Shown: positions 25,817 through 34,777 of the stretch, piece after piece | How positions within the stretch are numbered: position 1 is the stretch's first letter | How the letters are laid out: every line of letters begins with the position of its first letter | NCBI GenBank assembly: GCA_030653175.1 | Contig: JAURZV010000054.1 | Location: 62,001-126,000 of the forward strand | Origin: Methylobacter sp. | Lineage (GTDB): Bacteria > Pseudomonadota > Gammaproteobacteria > Methylococcales > Methylomonadaceae | DNA: 64,000 bases | Direction: 5' to 3' | Made by a program: the position numbers and the translations under genes | Notes under the pieces: generated by a model | What the model was told of the DNA's origin: nothing | What the model saw: only the letters and a program-made list of their open reading frames with translations | Database searches by the model: none

Positions 25817-26608
25817 TTATGCTCTCCATATTAGCGTAGCCATACGCCCTGTTTCTTTATCCCGACGATAAGAATAAAAACGTTCATGTTCGGTGACGGT
25901 GCAAAAACCGCCTCCGTAAACCTTATCTATACCCAGCATAGCCAGATCAATCCGGGCCAACTGATAAATATCCGCCAGCCACTTGTCGTTGCTTTGCTGT
26001 TTAAAAGCCGTTATGAATGCGGCCGATTTTTCCAGAAAAGCATTCCGCACTTCAGCGCCTACCTCAAAGCAGTCAGGTCCGATTGCAGGCCCCAGCCATA
26101 CCAGGAAATCCCCCCTAGCCCCCCTTTGTAAAAGGGGGGCTAGGGGGATTTGCAATGCAGCAAGGGTATTGCCGATCACCCCTGCCAGCAAGCCCCGCCA
26201 ACCCGCATGAATAGCGGCCACTTGGCTTCCGTCAGTCGCGCAAACCAGTAGCGGCAAACAGTCTGCCGTCATCACCGCACACACGACCCCGGACTCAGCC
26301 GTATAACCGGCATCGGCTTGTTGCAAATCCAAATCCCCCCTGCCCCCCTTTGCTAAAGGGGGGTGTGCTTGCACCGCCCGGTTGCTGTGTATTTGATCCA
26401 GCCAAACCGGCTCGCCAGGCAAGCCCAGCAATTCTTTAATAATCTGCCGGTTTTGCTTAACTTTATCAGCGTCATCGCCCACATGCATGGCCGGATTAAG
26501 ACTGGCGTAAGCGCCGCAACTGACCCCGCCGGTGCGCAACGTAGTCGCCGCGCGAATATTGGCCGGTGCAGGCCAGTCCGGGGTCAGCCAGTGTTTAATC
26601 CCGCTCAT
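25817..26608 (-). CDS. pgeF: PgeF (YfiH/laccase-domain), peptidoglycan editing factor
   Basis: Multicopper-oxidase-like 'laccase domain' protein; in E. coli it corrects misincorporated residues in peptidoglycan precursors. Conserved motifs are CAVMTADCLPLLV (Cys), IHAGWRGLLAGVI (His) and WLGPAIGPDCFEVG. At 263 residues it is longer than usual because two hairpin repeats are inserted in frame. One gives HPPLAKGGRGDLDL (26331-26363), the other PLAPLLQRGARGDFL (26105-26152). Both fall in loops between conserved motifs, so the fold may tolerate them. It overlaps rluD by 14 bases. Confidence 0.93.
   Translation of the reverse strand: MSGIKHWLTPDWPAPANIRAATTLRTGGVSCGAYASLNPAMHVGDDADKVKQNRQIIKELLGLPGEPVWLDQIHSNRAVQAHPPLAKGGRGDLDLQQADAGYTAESGVVCAVMTADCLPLLVCATDGSQVAAIHAGWRGLLAGVIGNTLAALQIPLAPLLQRGARGDFLVWLGPAIGPDCFEVGAEVRNAFLEKSAAFITAFKQQSNDKWLADIYQLARIDLAMLGIDKVYGGGFCTVTEHERFYSYRRDKETGRMATLIWRA
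26105..26152. repeat. G/C-run hairpin repeat inside pgeF, copy 1
   Basis: A near-perfect 22-bp inverted repeat: AAATCCCCCCTAGCCCCCCT(TT), a GTA loop, then AAAGGGGGGCTAGGGGGATT(T). This is a widespread palindromic element type; here it is read in frame. Confidence 0.9.
26331..26363. repeat. G/C-run hairpin repeat inside pgeF, copy 2 (partial)
   Basis: AAATCCCCCCTGCCCCCCTT then TGCTAAAGGGGGG. The right arm is truncated compared with copy 1. In frame with pgeF. Confidence 0.85.
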
Positions 26609-27539
26609 TTTCCGCCAACGCTTCCAGCAACCGGGTCATATCATCAGGCAAGGGTTGTTCCCACTCACAATATTCATCGGTAACGGGATGCTGCAAACCC
26701 AATTTTGCCGCATGCAAGGCCTGACGCTTGAAACTGCGTAATTCTTTTTCCAGTCGTTCACCGCAATCCGCCGGCATTTGAAAGCGTCCGCCATAGACCT
26801 GATCGCCCAGCAGCGGAAAACGAATATGCGCCATATGCACCCTGATCTGATGGGTACGGCCGGTTTCCAGCTTAACCTGAACCAAAGTATGGCGGGTAAA
26901 ACGCTGACCAACCCGATAATGGGTCACGGCATGCTTGCCATTCTCCCTGACCGCATAGCGCTTACGGTCGGTAGGATGCCTGCCGATAGGTTCGTCCACC
27001 GTACCGCCTGCCGTCATGCGGCCACGGGTAATCGCCAGATATTCACGGGTGATGTCCCGGTCCTGCAGCTGTTGTGTCAGACTGTTATGGGCTTGCAAAG
27101 TTTTTGCAATCATCAACAATCCGCTGGTTTCCTTATCAATCCTGTGCACAATGCCTGCTCTTGGCAAGGTTTCCAGACTGGAATCATGATTCAGTAAAGC
27201 GTTTAACAGCGTACCGTTCCAGTTTCCTATCGCCGGGTGCACAACCAAGCCTGCCGGTTTATTCACAATTAGCAGGCTTTCATCTTCAAAAATAATTTCC
27301 AGCGGAATTGGCTCCGGTTCGGCGGTTATTACTATTTCCGCCTCGGCATCCAACGCTATCGTTTCGCCCCCGACCAATTTGTCTCTGGGCTTGAGCGTCA
27401 GTCCGTTAACCTGCACTCGTCCTGATTTAACCCAGCTTTGCAGTTTACTACGCGAATAATCTGCAAACAGTTCCGCAAGCACCTGATCTAATCGCATGCC
27501 GGCCATTTCAAATGGCACTTCTTCCGTTAATCTTGTCAT
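26595..27539 (-). CDS. rluD: RluD, 23S rRNA pseudouridine synthase (1911/1915/1917)
   Basis: Makes three pseudouridines in helix 69 of 23S rRNA. The 314 residues have an N-terminal S4 domain (MRLDQVLAELFADYSRSKLQSWVKSG) and a catalytic domain with the active-site motif GIVHRIDKETSGLL (Asp near 140) and TGRTHQIRVHMAHI. rluD-pgeF is a conserved pair in gammaproteobacteria, here with a 14-base overlap. It is divergent from bamD, again the usual arrangement. Confidence 0.95.
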   Translation of the reverse strand: MTRLTEEVPFEMAGMRLDQVLAELFADYSRSKLQSWVKSGRVQVNGLTLKPRDKLVGGETIALDAEAEIVITAEPEPIPLEIIFEDESLLIVNKPAGLVVHPAIGNWNGTLLNALLNHDSSLETLPRAGIVHRIDKETSGLLMIAKTLQAHNSLTQQLQDRDITREYLAITRGRMTAGGTVDEPIGRHPTDRKRYAVRENGKHAVTHYRVGQRFTRHTLVQVKLETGRTHQIRVHMAHIRFPLLGDQVYGGRFQMPADCGERLEKELRSFKRQALHAAKLGLQHPVTDEYCEWEQPLPDDMTRLLEALAENERD

Positions 27540-27660
27540 AACAAGTTCTTCTGATTAACCCATTGTTAAGTTATACTCGCCGGATACCCAAGCCATCCCA
27601 AGTATCGCAGTTAAATTCCAGCGAGAAAAACCCCTTATATTACAGCGTGTCGTTAGCACT

Positions 27661-28500
27661 ATGCGATTAATTTTAATTAAATTTTTATTTATCTGTTGTT
27701 TAGGCCTGTCTCTTCAAGGCTGTGAGACGCTTAAAAGCCTTGCATCCGGCGATTCCGATACCGAAGACGAATATGCCGACTGGAATGCCGAAAAGTTTCG
27801 CACCCAGGCCAAAACGGCGCTGGATAGCGGCAGTTACGACAAAGCCATCAAGCTCTACGAAGCGCTTGAATCCCGTTATCCTTTTGGTGATGAATCCGCT
27901 CAAACACAGCTGGATGTTGCTTACGCGTACTACAAAAACGGTGATCCTGAAGCCGCAATCGCCGCCGCAGACCGCTTTATCAAAATCAATCCGCGCAGCT
28001 CCAGCGTCGATTATGCTTATTATTTAAAAGGTCTGGTTAATTACAATCGCGGCATAGGTTTTATTGATCGCTTCCTGCCTACCGATACTTCACAACGCGA
28101 CCCCGGAAACGCTCGTGATGCCTATGACAACTTTGCCGAACTGATCCGTAGATTCCCGAACAGCAAATATGTACCCGACGCCCAACTGCGCATGATTGCG
28201 CTTAAAAATAATCTGGCGATGTATGAAGTACACGTCGCCCGCTTTTACATGAAACGCAAAGCTTATGTTGCCGCCATCAACAGAGCGTCTACCGTCGTTG
28301 ATAAATACCAGCGTACTCCTGCGGTTCCTTATGCATTGCAAATCATGCAGGAGGCCTACGCTAAACTTGAACTGCCGGATCTTGCCAAAGATACCGCCCG
28401 AGTCTATGAGTTAAACTACCCGAATGGCCCACCGGTACCCGAACATAAAGATTCAACCTTTTCGCACAAGGTTTGGGATTTTATCGGCTTGGAAAAATAG
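27661..28500 (+). CDS. bamD: BamD, outer-membrane protein assembly lipoprotein
   Basis: Essential lipoprotein subunit of the BAM complex that inserts beta-barrels in the outer membrane. 279 residues, lipobox LSLQGC (Cys 21), then TPR repeats: KALDSGSYDKAIKLYEALESRYPFG, AYAYYKNGDPEAAIAAADRFIKINP, YDNFAELIRRFPNSKYVPDAQ, AYVAAINRASTVVDKYQRTPA. Length and the RDPGNARDAYDNF motif match the family. It is followed by a hairpin repeat and the convergent priA. Confidence 0.95.
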   Translation: MRLILIKFLFICCLGLSLQGCETLKSLASGDSDTEDEYADWNAEKFRTQAKTALDSGSYDKAIKLYEALESRYPFGDESAQTQLDVAYAYYKNGDPEAAIAAADRFIKINPRSSSVDYAYYLKGLVNYNRGIGFIDRFLPTDTSQRDPGNARDAYDNFAELIRRFPNSKYVPDAQLRMIALKNNLAMYEVHVARFYMKRKAYVAAINRASTVVDKYQRTPAVPYALQIMQEAYAKLELPDLAKDTARVYELNYPNGPPVPEHKDSTFSHKVWDFIGLEK

Positions 28501-28556
28501 CCAAAGCAAGCTTTGAACTCCGCATTTGGAGTCCAAAGCTTGCTTTGGCCGTTCAA
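28501..28556. repeat. CAAAGCAAGCTTTGAACTCC palindrome, copy 1
   Basis: CCAAAGCAAGCTTTGAACTC(C) ... (G)GAGTCCAAAGCTTGCTTTGG CCGTTC. It forms a long stem between the convergent bamD and priA and could terminate both. Copy 2 is at 60881-60941. Confidence 0.88.
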
Positions 28557-28586
28557 AATTAGACCTCGTCAAACAAGAATCCGACC

Positions 28587-30839
28587 TCAATACAAATCCA
28601 CCGGATCGACATCCAGCGACCAGCGAACTTTTTTTGCCTGCTTGAGTTTTTCAATTTTCGGCATCAGCACATTGAGCAACGCATGCAACTCCGGTCGCTT
28701 GCTGCTCTGAAACAGTAATTGGTAGCGGTAAAGTCCCGCTCGCCTGGCCATGGGAGCGGCAACCGGTCCCAAAATATGGGTATGTCCTTTACTATGCTCT
28801 TTCGCCAATTCAGCAACCGCATGCAGAAACAGCTTCGGCATCTGGGCATCCAGGGCCTGTACCCTTAATAACGCCTGATAACTGAACGGCGGCAATGACG
28901 CCTCTTTGCGCTCCGCCAACGCGGTTTTGGCAAAACTGTTGTAACCCTGTCTGATCAGCGTTGTTAATAAAGGATGTTCGGGCTGCCGGGTTTGCATGAT
29001 GACTCTACCGGGCTTTTCCGCACGTCCGGCGCGACCTGAAACCTGCACGATCATTTGTGCCAGCTTTTCCGGGGCATGAAAATCAATGCTGAACAGGCCG
29101 CTGTCCACATCCAGTATCGCCACCAGCGTCACATTGGGGAAATGATGGCCTTTCGCCAGCATTTGCGTACCCAAAATAATATCCACCAAACCCTGATTGA
29201 TTTGCTGTAAATAATCTTCCAATGAACCTTTGCGCTGAGTAGTATCCCGATCCAGGCGAACAATCACTTTATCGGCAAATAATTCCGCCAACACTTTTTC
29301 CACCCGTTCGGTACCCAGTCCCAGTGGCGTCAACTCCCCGGTTTTGCAGGCCGGACACTGCCTAATCAGGCGCTGTTCCTGTCCGCAATGATGACAACGC
29401 AATATTCCTTCATCATAATGAATCACCAGATTGGCGTCGCAGCGCCCGCAACGCGCGACCCAGCCGCAGCCATGACATATCAGGGTCGGTGCAAAGCCTC
29501 GCCGGTTTAAAAACAATAATACCTGTTCGTCTTTTGCCAGCGTTTTGCGCATCTCCGCAATAAGCGCTTCGGACAGACCCTCCTGCATCCTTTTGTTCCT
29601 GATGTCCAACAACTGCAAGACAGGTGCAGTTGCATTTCCCGCTCTTTCCGGCAGATGCAGCAAACGGTAACGCTTGTTATCGACGTTATGCAGACTTTCC
29701 AGCGCAGGCGTCGCGGAACCCAACAATACCGGGATATTTAACAGCTTGCCACGCACCACGGCGACATCGCGAGCGGAAAACCGAAAGCCCTCCTGCTGCT
29801 TGAACGAGGCGTCATGCTCTTCATCGAGAATGATCAAGCCGGGATTTTTTAACGGCGTAAACAGCGCGGATCGGGTACCCAGTAAAATGGAACATTCACC
29901 TCGCTGCATTTTAAGCCAGGCACAAGCTCGCTGCCGGTCGGTCAATTTGGAATGTGAAATGGCAATGCTTACGGTAAATCGTTGCCTGAACCGTTCCTCA
30001 AGCTGGGGTGTCAGGGTAATTTCCGGCAACAACACTAAAACCTGCTGGCCGCGTTCCAGCACAGAGCGAATAATTTGCATATACACTTCGGTTTTGCCGC
30101 TGCCGGTCACCCCCTCCAGTAAAAAAACGCCAAACTGCCCCAGACTGTCGCATACCGCAGTTATTGCCGCTTGCTGCTGCGGATTACATTGCAGGGCATT
30201 GTTCCTGATTATCGGGGCGTTGCTCCCTTCGGCTGCGCTCAGGGTAAAACTTGTCCCGAATTCCGATACCGCAAGCTGTAGCAATTGCCTGCCTACCAGC
30301 TGCTTTACCGAAGTACGCCAGTTTTCATTCCATGCGGACAGCTCCGCTTCGGACAAACTGCTTTGATGTGCCTGAAATTTTTCCAGTACGCTTTTTTGTT
30401 TGGGCGTCCGCTTTAACAGCTCGCTATCAATAGCTTTGCCTGAGTCAGTCAACGCATAGCGTTTTTCTGCTTGAATAACAGCTGATTTCCCTTGGCGTAG
30501 CGCCACCGGGAAAGCAGCGCTGAAAACTTCGCCCAACGGATGATGATAATAACGGCCGGCCCAGTGCAGCAGCGCCAGATCTTTTGTTGATAGTAGCGGT
30601 TTTTCGTCCAGTATCCGTTCGACGCGTTTTAATTTACCGATTTCTACATCGCTATGTTGAACGCACTCGACCAGAATGGCGATTTTTTTAGCTTTCCCGA
30701 AAGGCACTTCCAGGCGAATGCCCGGTTTGATATGGGTCAGTTCGAACTGTTCCGGGGCCAGATAATCAAATAATCGATAAACGGGAACCGCAATGGCAAC
30801 CCTGAAAATCAACTCATTCCCGCTTTGCAACTTGGCCAT
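28587..30839 (-). CDS. priA: PriA, primosomal replication restart helicase
   Basis: 3'-5' superfamily 2 helicase that restarts stalled forks and reloads DnaB (750 aa). Motifs are Walker A GVTGSGKTEVY, DEEH in ILDEEHDASFKQQ, GSATPALESL, the zinc-binding cysteines (ICHGCGWVARCGRCDANL, CHHCG, CPAC) and GTQMLAKGHHFPNV, VSGRAGRAEKPGRVI. In the N-terminal half the segment LSAAEGSNAP is encoded by a short palindromic repeat (30224-30244) without breaking the frame. DnaA-box-like sites lie upstream (30901-30935). Confidence 0.96.
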   Translation of the reverse strand: MAKLQSGNELIFRVAIAVPVYRLFDYLAPEQFELTHIKPGIRLEVPFGKAKKIAILVECVQHSDVEIGKLKRVERILDEKPLLSTKDLALLHWAGRYYHHPLGEVFSAAFPVALRQGKSAVIQAEKRYALTDSGKAIDSELLKRTPKQKSVLEKFQAHQSSLSEAELSAWNENWRTSVKQLVGRQLLQLAVSEFGTSFTLSAAEGSNAPIIRNNALQCNPQQQAAITAVCDSLGQFGVFLLEGVTGSGKTEVYMQIIRSVLERGQQVLVLLPEITLTPQLEERFRQRFTVSIAISHSKLTDRQRACAWLKMQRGECSILLGTRSALFTPLKNPGLIILDEEHDASFKQQEGFRFSARDVAVVRGKLLNIPVLLGSATPALESLHNVDNKRYRLLHLPERAGNATAPVLQLLDIRNKRMQEGLSEALIAEMRKTLAKDEQVLLFLNRRGFAPTLICHGCGWVARCGRCDANLVIHYDEGILRCHHCGQEQRLIRQCPACKTGELTPLGLGTERVEKVLAELFADKVIVRLDRDTTQRKGSLEDYLQQINQGLVDIILGTQMLAKGHHFPNVTLVAILDVDSGLFSIDFHAPEKLAQMIVQVSGRAGRAEKPGRVIMQTRQPEHPLLTTLIRQGYNSFAKTALAERKEASLPPFSYQALLRVQALDAQMPKLFLHAVAELAKEHSKGHTHILGPVAAPMARRAGLYRYQLLFQSSKRPELHALLNVLMPKIEKLKQAKKVRWSLDVDPVDLY
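30224..30244. repeat. short palindromic repeat inside priA
   Basis: TCCCTTCGGCTGCGCTCAGG(G) resembles one half of the common CTTCGAC...GCTCAGG interspersed repeat, also seen in hsdM (46181-46210, 46349-46383). It lies in the linker before the helicase domain. Confidence 0.5.
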
Positions 30840-31162
30840 AATGTCTGAATTATTTTTGATGTTTTAAGGCTAAGTCACTATACGATTTAGACTATTTGAG
30901 TTACCCACAGAATCTGTGGATAACTCTGTGGAAAAATAGTTTTTAACAACCCTTACTAGCGGTTTTTATTACAGTTTTGTTAATTTGAACACTTTTTACC
31001 CACTACCATGTTTTCCCTTATTTTTCAGCCGCTTATTATTTTTTATGCCGTAAATATTAGCTATTTTGCGGTTTACATTTTGATTTTACTTAACGCCGGC
31101 CCAATTTGGGGATTACTTCACAAATTTTAAATATACAGTCATCAGAAACAGGCGGTCTGTAT
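30840..31162. other. AT-rich intergenic region upstream of priA with DnaA-box-like sites
   Basis: No gene seen in 323 bases. The left part has the DnaA-box-like cluster (30901-30935); the rest is strongly AT-rich (runs such as TTTTTAACAAC, TATTATTTTTTATG). It must contain the priA promoter. Confidence 0.6.
30901..30935. promoter_or_regulatory. cluster of DnaA-box-like 9-mers
   Basis: TTACCCACA (30901-30909), the perfect box TTATCCACA on the minus strand (30915-30923), and TGTGGAAAA (30927-30935). The first two form a CCACAGAATCTGTGG palindrome. Whether DnaA binds is untested. Confidence 0.6.
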
Positions 31163-31969
31163 TTACTGGGGCTTGATGAATTTAATCGTCATCCGGTCAC
31201 TTTCGCCGATAGCCTGATATTTCTTTTTGTCTTTATCCTTAAGTTTTAAAGCGGGCGGCAACGTCCAGACGCCTTCGGGATAATCCTTGGTATCTTTACT
31301 ATTGGCATTGATTTCGGATTTATCCAAAAACTCAAAGCCCGCATTTCTTGCCAGCGCAATCACATAATCCTCGCTGACGTAGCCGGATACGGCCTTGGTA
31401 TCCTGCGGCTTTAACATTGAGTTTCTATGCTCCACGACGCCTAAAATCCCACCGGGCTTTAATGCCTTGTACATGGCATTAAATACCGCTGCGGCCTGAT
31501 CGTTTTTCATCCAATTATGCACATTGCGAAACGTTAAAACCCTGTCAGCCGAACCATCCGGGGCTATTTGCAAAAACTTTGGCGGCTGCAATACGCTTAA
31601 CTCAACTTTGCCGTAGACTTTCGGCTGAGTTTTTATCTTTTTAACAAATTCATGCAGGTTCTTTTTAAAATAAGGCTCGTCGGCATCGGCTGAAAAATGC
31701 GCGGCATACAGCTTGCCGCGATTTTTTAGATAAGGCGCAAGAATTTCCGTGTACCAGCCTTCGCCCGGCCAGACTTCGACGACTGTCATATTGTCCTTAA
31801 CGTCAAAAAATTCCAACGTTTGTTGCGGATGCCGGTATTTATCCCGATTCTTATGCTCGGCAGAACGCTGCTTTCCAGCAATTGCCTGATGTAACGAGTT
31901 TGGTTTTTCTGCAGCGTGCGACGATGAAAAACTGCTTGCCAGCAAAAGTGCCAATAAAATATTTTTCAT
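31163..31969 (-). CDS. exported class I SAM-dependent methyltransferase-like protein
   Basis: 268 residues with a clear Sec signal peptide (MKNILLALLLASSFSSSHAA) and a methyltransferase domain resembling COG4798 predicted methyltransferases. Features are LEFFDVKDNMTVVEVWPGEGWYTEILAPYL (SAM-loop position, EVWPGEGW), LTFRNVHNWM, and YKALKPGGILGVVEHR. The start ATG 31969 gives the signal peptide; a longer frame reaching 32245 runs through a repeat and into the neighbouring gene. A SAM enzyme in the periplasm would be unusual, so the substrate and even activity are open. Confidence 0.8.
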   Translation of the reverse strand: MKNILLALLLASSFSSSHAAEKPNSLHQAIAGKQRSAEHKNRDKYRHPQQTLEFFDVKDNMTVVEVWPGEGWYTEILAPYLKNRGKLYAAHFSADADEPYFKKNLHEFVKKIKTQPKVYGKVELSVLQPPKFLQIAPDGSADRVLTFRNVHNWMKNDQAAAVFNAMYKALKPGGILGVVEHRNSMLKPQDTKAVSGYVSEDYVIALARNAGFEFLDKSEINANSKDTKDYPEGVWTLPPALKLKDKDKKKYQAIGESDRMTIKFIKPQ

Positions 31970-32025
31970 ATTATTTATTCCAATGAGTATTTTTGTGGGG
32001 AGACTATTCGCGTCAATAACTGCAC

Positions 32026-32069
32026 TCCCTGTAGGTTCCGCGCGGGCAATCAAAGCCCGGCCTACCGCG
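32026..32069. repeat. palindromic repeat between GGDEF and methyltransferase genes
   Basis: TGTAGGTTCCGCGCGGGCAA then TCAAAGCCCGGCCTACCGCG. An imperfect GTAGG...CCTAC stem with an inner GCGGGC/GCCCG. It directly abuts the stop of the GGDEF gene and may act as a terminator. Confidence 0.6.
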
Positions 32070-34157
32070 CTAAAAATCAAACCAGCACGTTTGATTACGG
32101 CCTCGGTCTTTAGCTTCATACAAAGCCACATCTGCGCGATGCAGCACCGCTTCAGCATTAATATCCTCGGCCGATAACATAGCGGCGCCAATGCTGACGG
32201 TAATCTGCACCGGCCCTGCGTCATGATCGATAACGGTCGCTGCAACTTGCTCGCGCAAGCGTTCTGCCATTATCTGGGCATCGTTCTTGTCAGCCCCGGA
32301 CAATAAAATAGCAAACTCCTCGCCGCCCAGACGCGCAGGTATATCAATGGCACGCGAAGTATTACGCGCGATTTCGGCAAACGCCTTTAACACTATATCG
32401 CCAGTGGCATGGCCGTATGCGTCATTGATCCGTTTAAAAAAATCCAAATCCAGCATTAACAACACCGCCGAATAATGCGGTAAACGCGCCACTTTGGCTC
32501 TTTCCAGCTCCAGTTGATCCAAAAATACACGGCGGTTAAATAATCCGGTCAATGGATCGGTACTGGCAAGTCGTTGCAATTGCGCTTCCATCTCCTTGCG
32601 CTCGGTAATATCTTCTTTAATACCGATAAAATGAGTAATTTCTCCGGCGCTGTTTTTTACCGGCGCAATGCTAAGTTCCTCATGATATAAACTGCCGTTT
32701 TTGCGCTTATTAATCAGTTCGCCGCGCCAATGTTGACCGACCAGAAGATTGGCCCACATATCCTGATAAAAGGCTCCATTCTGTAAGCCTGATTTGACCA
32801 ACTCACTCGGCTTATTGCCCACTGCTTCTTCCGGGCTGTAACCGGTTAATCGACCGAAAGCGGAATTAGCCCATATAACAGTTGCATCTTTATCGGTAAT
32901 AACAATCCCATTTGCTGCTGCTTCCAATGCGGCTATCAGCAAATTGTTATGCGCCTCCATCTGCTTGCGCTCGCCGATATCGGTAGAAATACCGCACAAG
33001 CCGTAAATACTGCCGTCTTCGTGGCGTAGTGGTTGCTTAACGGAAAAATAGGTGTGGGTGATGGCGTTATCATTGTCGGTATTAATCTCCTCGGTCGCTA
33101 TACGCTCACCCAGCTCAATGACACGACGATCATTCTCGCGCAATTTTGCCGTCGTAGCCTCATCAAAAAAGGCATCGTCTAATTTACCGATGATGTCTTC
33201 CAGCGCTTTGCCAAACAGTTGCCGCACTGCCTGATTGACGTACTGGTATCGATAGTTGCAATCCTTGATATAAATAAAAGCTTCGACACTGTCGAGAATG
33301 GTGGCGAGTTTATTTTCACTTTCGCGCAACGCATCTTCGATCATTCTGCGCTCAGTAATATCGCGGACATAGGCACTAAAAAAATAGTTGTCCTTTTGTT
33401 CCAGAGTGCTGACAGTCAGCTCGATTGGAAATTCCGAAGCATCGGCACGCAAACCTGTAATCTCTAAACGCTTGCCGATAATATTTGATGCACCCGTCGT
33501 CGTAAATCGGGATACGCCTTGCCGATATCTTTCCCGATAAGCCGGCGGAACGATTAACTCTGCCATTTCGCGACCTAATGCCTGCTCGCTGGAGTAACCG
33601 AAAATATGTTCGGCTTGGGCATTCCAGCCTATTACATTACCATTATGATCCATGCTGATGATTCCATCCAGCGCTGAATCCAACAGTAACTGTGTACGTG
33701 CGATATTTTTCCGTAATACAACATTGGCAACACGTAGCGCTTCTTCCGCTGTCTTTCTTTGTTGTATCTCAGCTTGCAGTTGTGTGGCACTGGGTAAAGA
33801 CAAGGCGCGGGGAATAACCCATAGCATCAGCACGGCGGTGGCAACCGAAATAATCGCCGTAAAGGCTTTAAGCAAGCCGTCCAGCCAATATAAAGGGATC
33901 CAGACCGTGATAGCCGCCAGTAAATGCGTGGTGCCGCAGGCGACAATAAATCCGGCAAACATGGCAACCAACCATGGATAGGGCAAATCTTTACGCTGCC
34001 GGATAAAATAGACGAGCATCAGCGGAATGGAATAATAGGCGAGAGTCATCAGCAGATCCGAGATGACGTGCAGCCAAAGTAATACGGGACTCCATGACAG
34101 GCAATAGCCATGCGGAATAAGGTCTTTAATATCGAAAAGGTCAATCAGTGCTTGCAT
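32070..34157 (-). CDS. ethylene-receptor-like membrane PAS-GGDEF diguanylate cyclase
   Basis: Predicted membrane sensor making cyclic di-GMP (695 aa). Residues about 25-115 form three membrane helices that match the ethylene-binding domain of plant ETR1 and cyanobacterial homologues: SDLLMTLAYYSIPLMLVYFI with D34, Y41, I44, P45 at ETR1 spacing, and VACGTTHL with C74 and H78 (the Cu(I) ligands). Three PAS/PAC modules follow (about 150-275, 278-405, 410-525), then a GGDEF domain (DPLTGLFNRRVFLDQL, ARLGGEEFAILLSG). The active-site GGEEF is intact; no EAL domain. The ligand is inferred from the family. Confidence 0.9.
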   Translation of the reverse strand: MQALIDLFDIKDLIPHGYCLSWSPVLLWLHVISDLLMTLAYYSIPLMLVYFIRQRKDLPYPWLVAMFAGFIVACGTTHLLAAITVWIPLYWLDGLLKAFTAIISVATAVLMLWVIPRALSLPSATQLQAEIQQRKTAEEALRVANVVLRKNIARTQLLLDSALDGIISMDHNGNVIGWNAQAEHIFGYSSEQALGREMAELIVPPAYRERYRQGVSRFTTTGASNIIGKRLEITGLRADASEFPIELTVSTLEQKDNYFFSAYVRDITERRMIEDALRESENKLATILDSVEAFIYIKDCNYRYQYVNQAVRQLFGKALEDIIGKLDDAFFDEATTAKLRENDRRVIELGERIATEEINTDNDNAITHTYFSVKQPLRHEDGSIYGLCGISTDIGERKQMEAHNNLLIAALEAAANGIVITDKDATVIWANSAFGRLTGYSPEEAVGNKPSELVKSGLQNGAFYQDMWANLLVGQHWRGELINKRKNGSLYHEELSIAPVKNSAGEITHFIGIKEDITERKEMEAQLQRLASTDPLTGLFNRRVFLDQLELERAKVARLPHYSAVLLMLDLDFFKRINDAYGHATGDIVLKAFAEIARNTSRAIDIPARLGGEEFAILLSGADKNDAQIMAERLREQVAATVIDHDAGPVQITVSIGAAMLSAEDINAEAVLHRADVALYEAKDRGRNQTCWFDF

Positions 34158-34241
34158 TTATCAGGTACAGAATGAGGCGGATTATTCGGGATGGCTTACA
34201 TCCCGTGTGCTGTTAAAAACGGAATAGGTAGCGTCAATGCC

Positions 34242-34754
34242 CTACCGATCCCCCGCTTTATAATTCCAGATTTGCAGCAGACTTAAAGTTGCCAGCATTA
34301 AAAAAGCCAGCAATGTCCAAGCCGGCATACTGAAACCCAGCATTGTCCAATCCACCTTGGCGCAATCCCCGGTACCGCTGAGCATTAATTTGACCGTTTC
34401 GAACAACGGGAAGTTTTGCAACACATATTCCAGGCCGGGGCCGCATTCCGGTACCTTATCGGCCGGCAAGTGCTGTATCCAGACATGCCGGGTAGAAATC
34501 GCCGCGCCGCACAAAGCCGTTACCGCGCCTGCGATGGCATAAGCCGTCACACCTTTTTGCCCCGGATTGTGGATCGCCGCGATTAAGAAAACCAAGCCTG
34601 TCAGCAAAATCGCAATGCGCTGGGAAATGCACAACGGACAAGGATCCAGGCCTTGAACAAATTGGAAGTAAGCGCCCATCGACAACAAAAAAACACAACC
34701 GAGAAAGCCCAGAAAAAACCAGATTCTTGAATTAAACTTTAACAACTTCAACAT
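34242..34754 (-). CDS. dsbB: DsbB, disulfide bond formation protein
   Basis: Inner-membrane quinone reductase that reoxidises DsbA. 170 residues, four membrane segments, both periplasmic cysteine pairs present: CPLC (DPCPLCISQR near 39-42) and the second loop ECGPGLEYVL...GTGDCAKVDW. Start ATG 34754 is preferred over the in-frame TTG 34760. No DsbA gene is in the window. Confidence 0.94.
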   Translation of the reverse strand: MLKLLKFNSRIWFFLGFLGCVFLLSMGAYFQFVQGLDPCPLCISQRIAILLTGLVFLIAAIHNPGQKGVTAYAIAGAVTALCGAAISTRHVWIQHLPADKVPECGPGLEYVLQNFPLFETVKLMLSGTGDCAKVDWTMLGFSMPAWTLLAFLMLATLSLLQIWNYKAGDR

Positions 34755-34777
34755 GAGCAACCGCCTTTTTTAAACAT

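Noticed and set aside
26105-26363. Possible CRISPR-like repeat-spacer structure in pgeF.
   Set aside because: Only two unequal hairpin copies with coding DNA between them; no regular spacers, and no array was seen elsewhere in the window.
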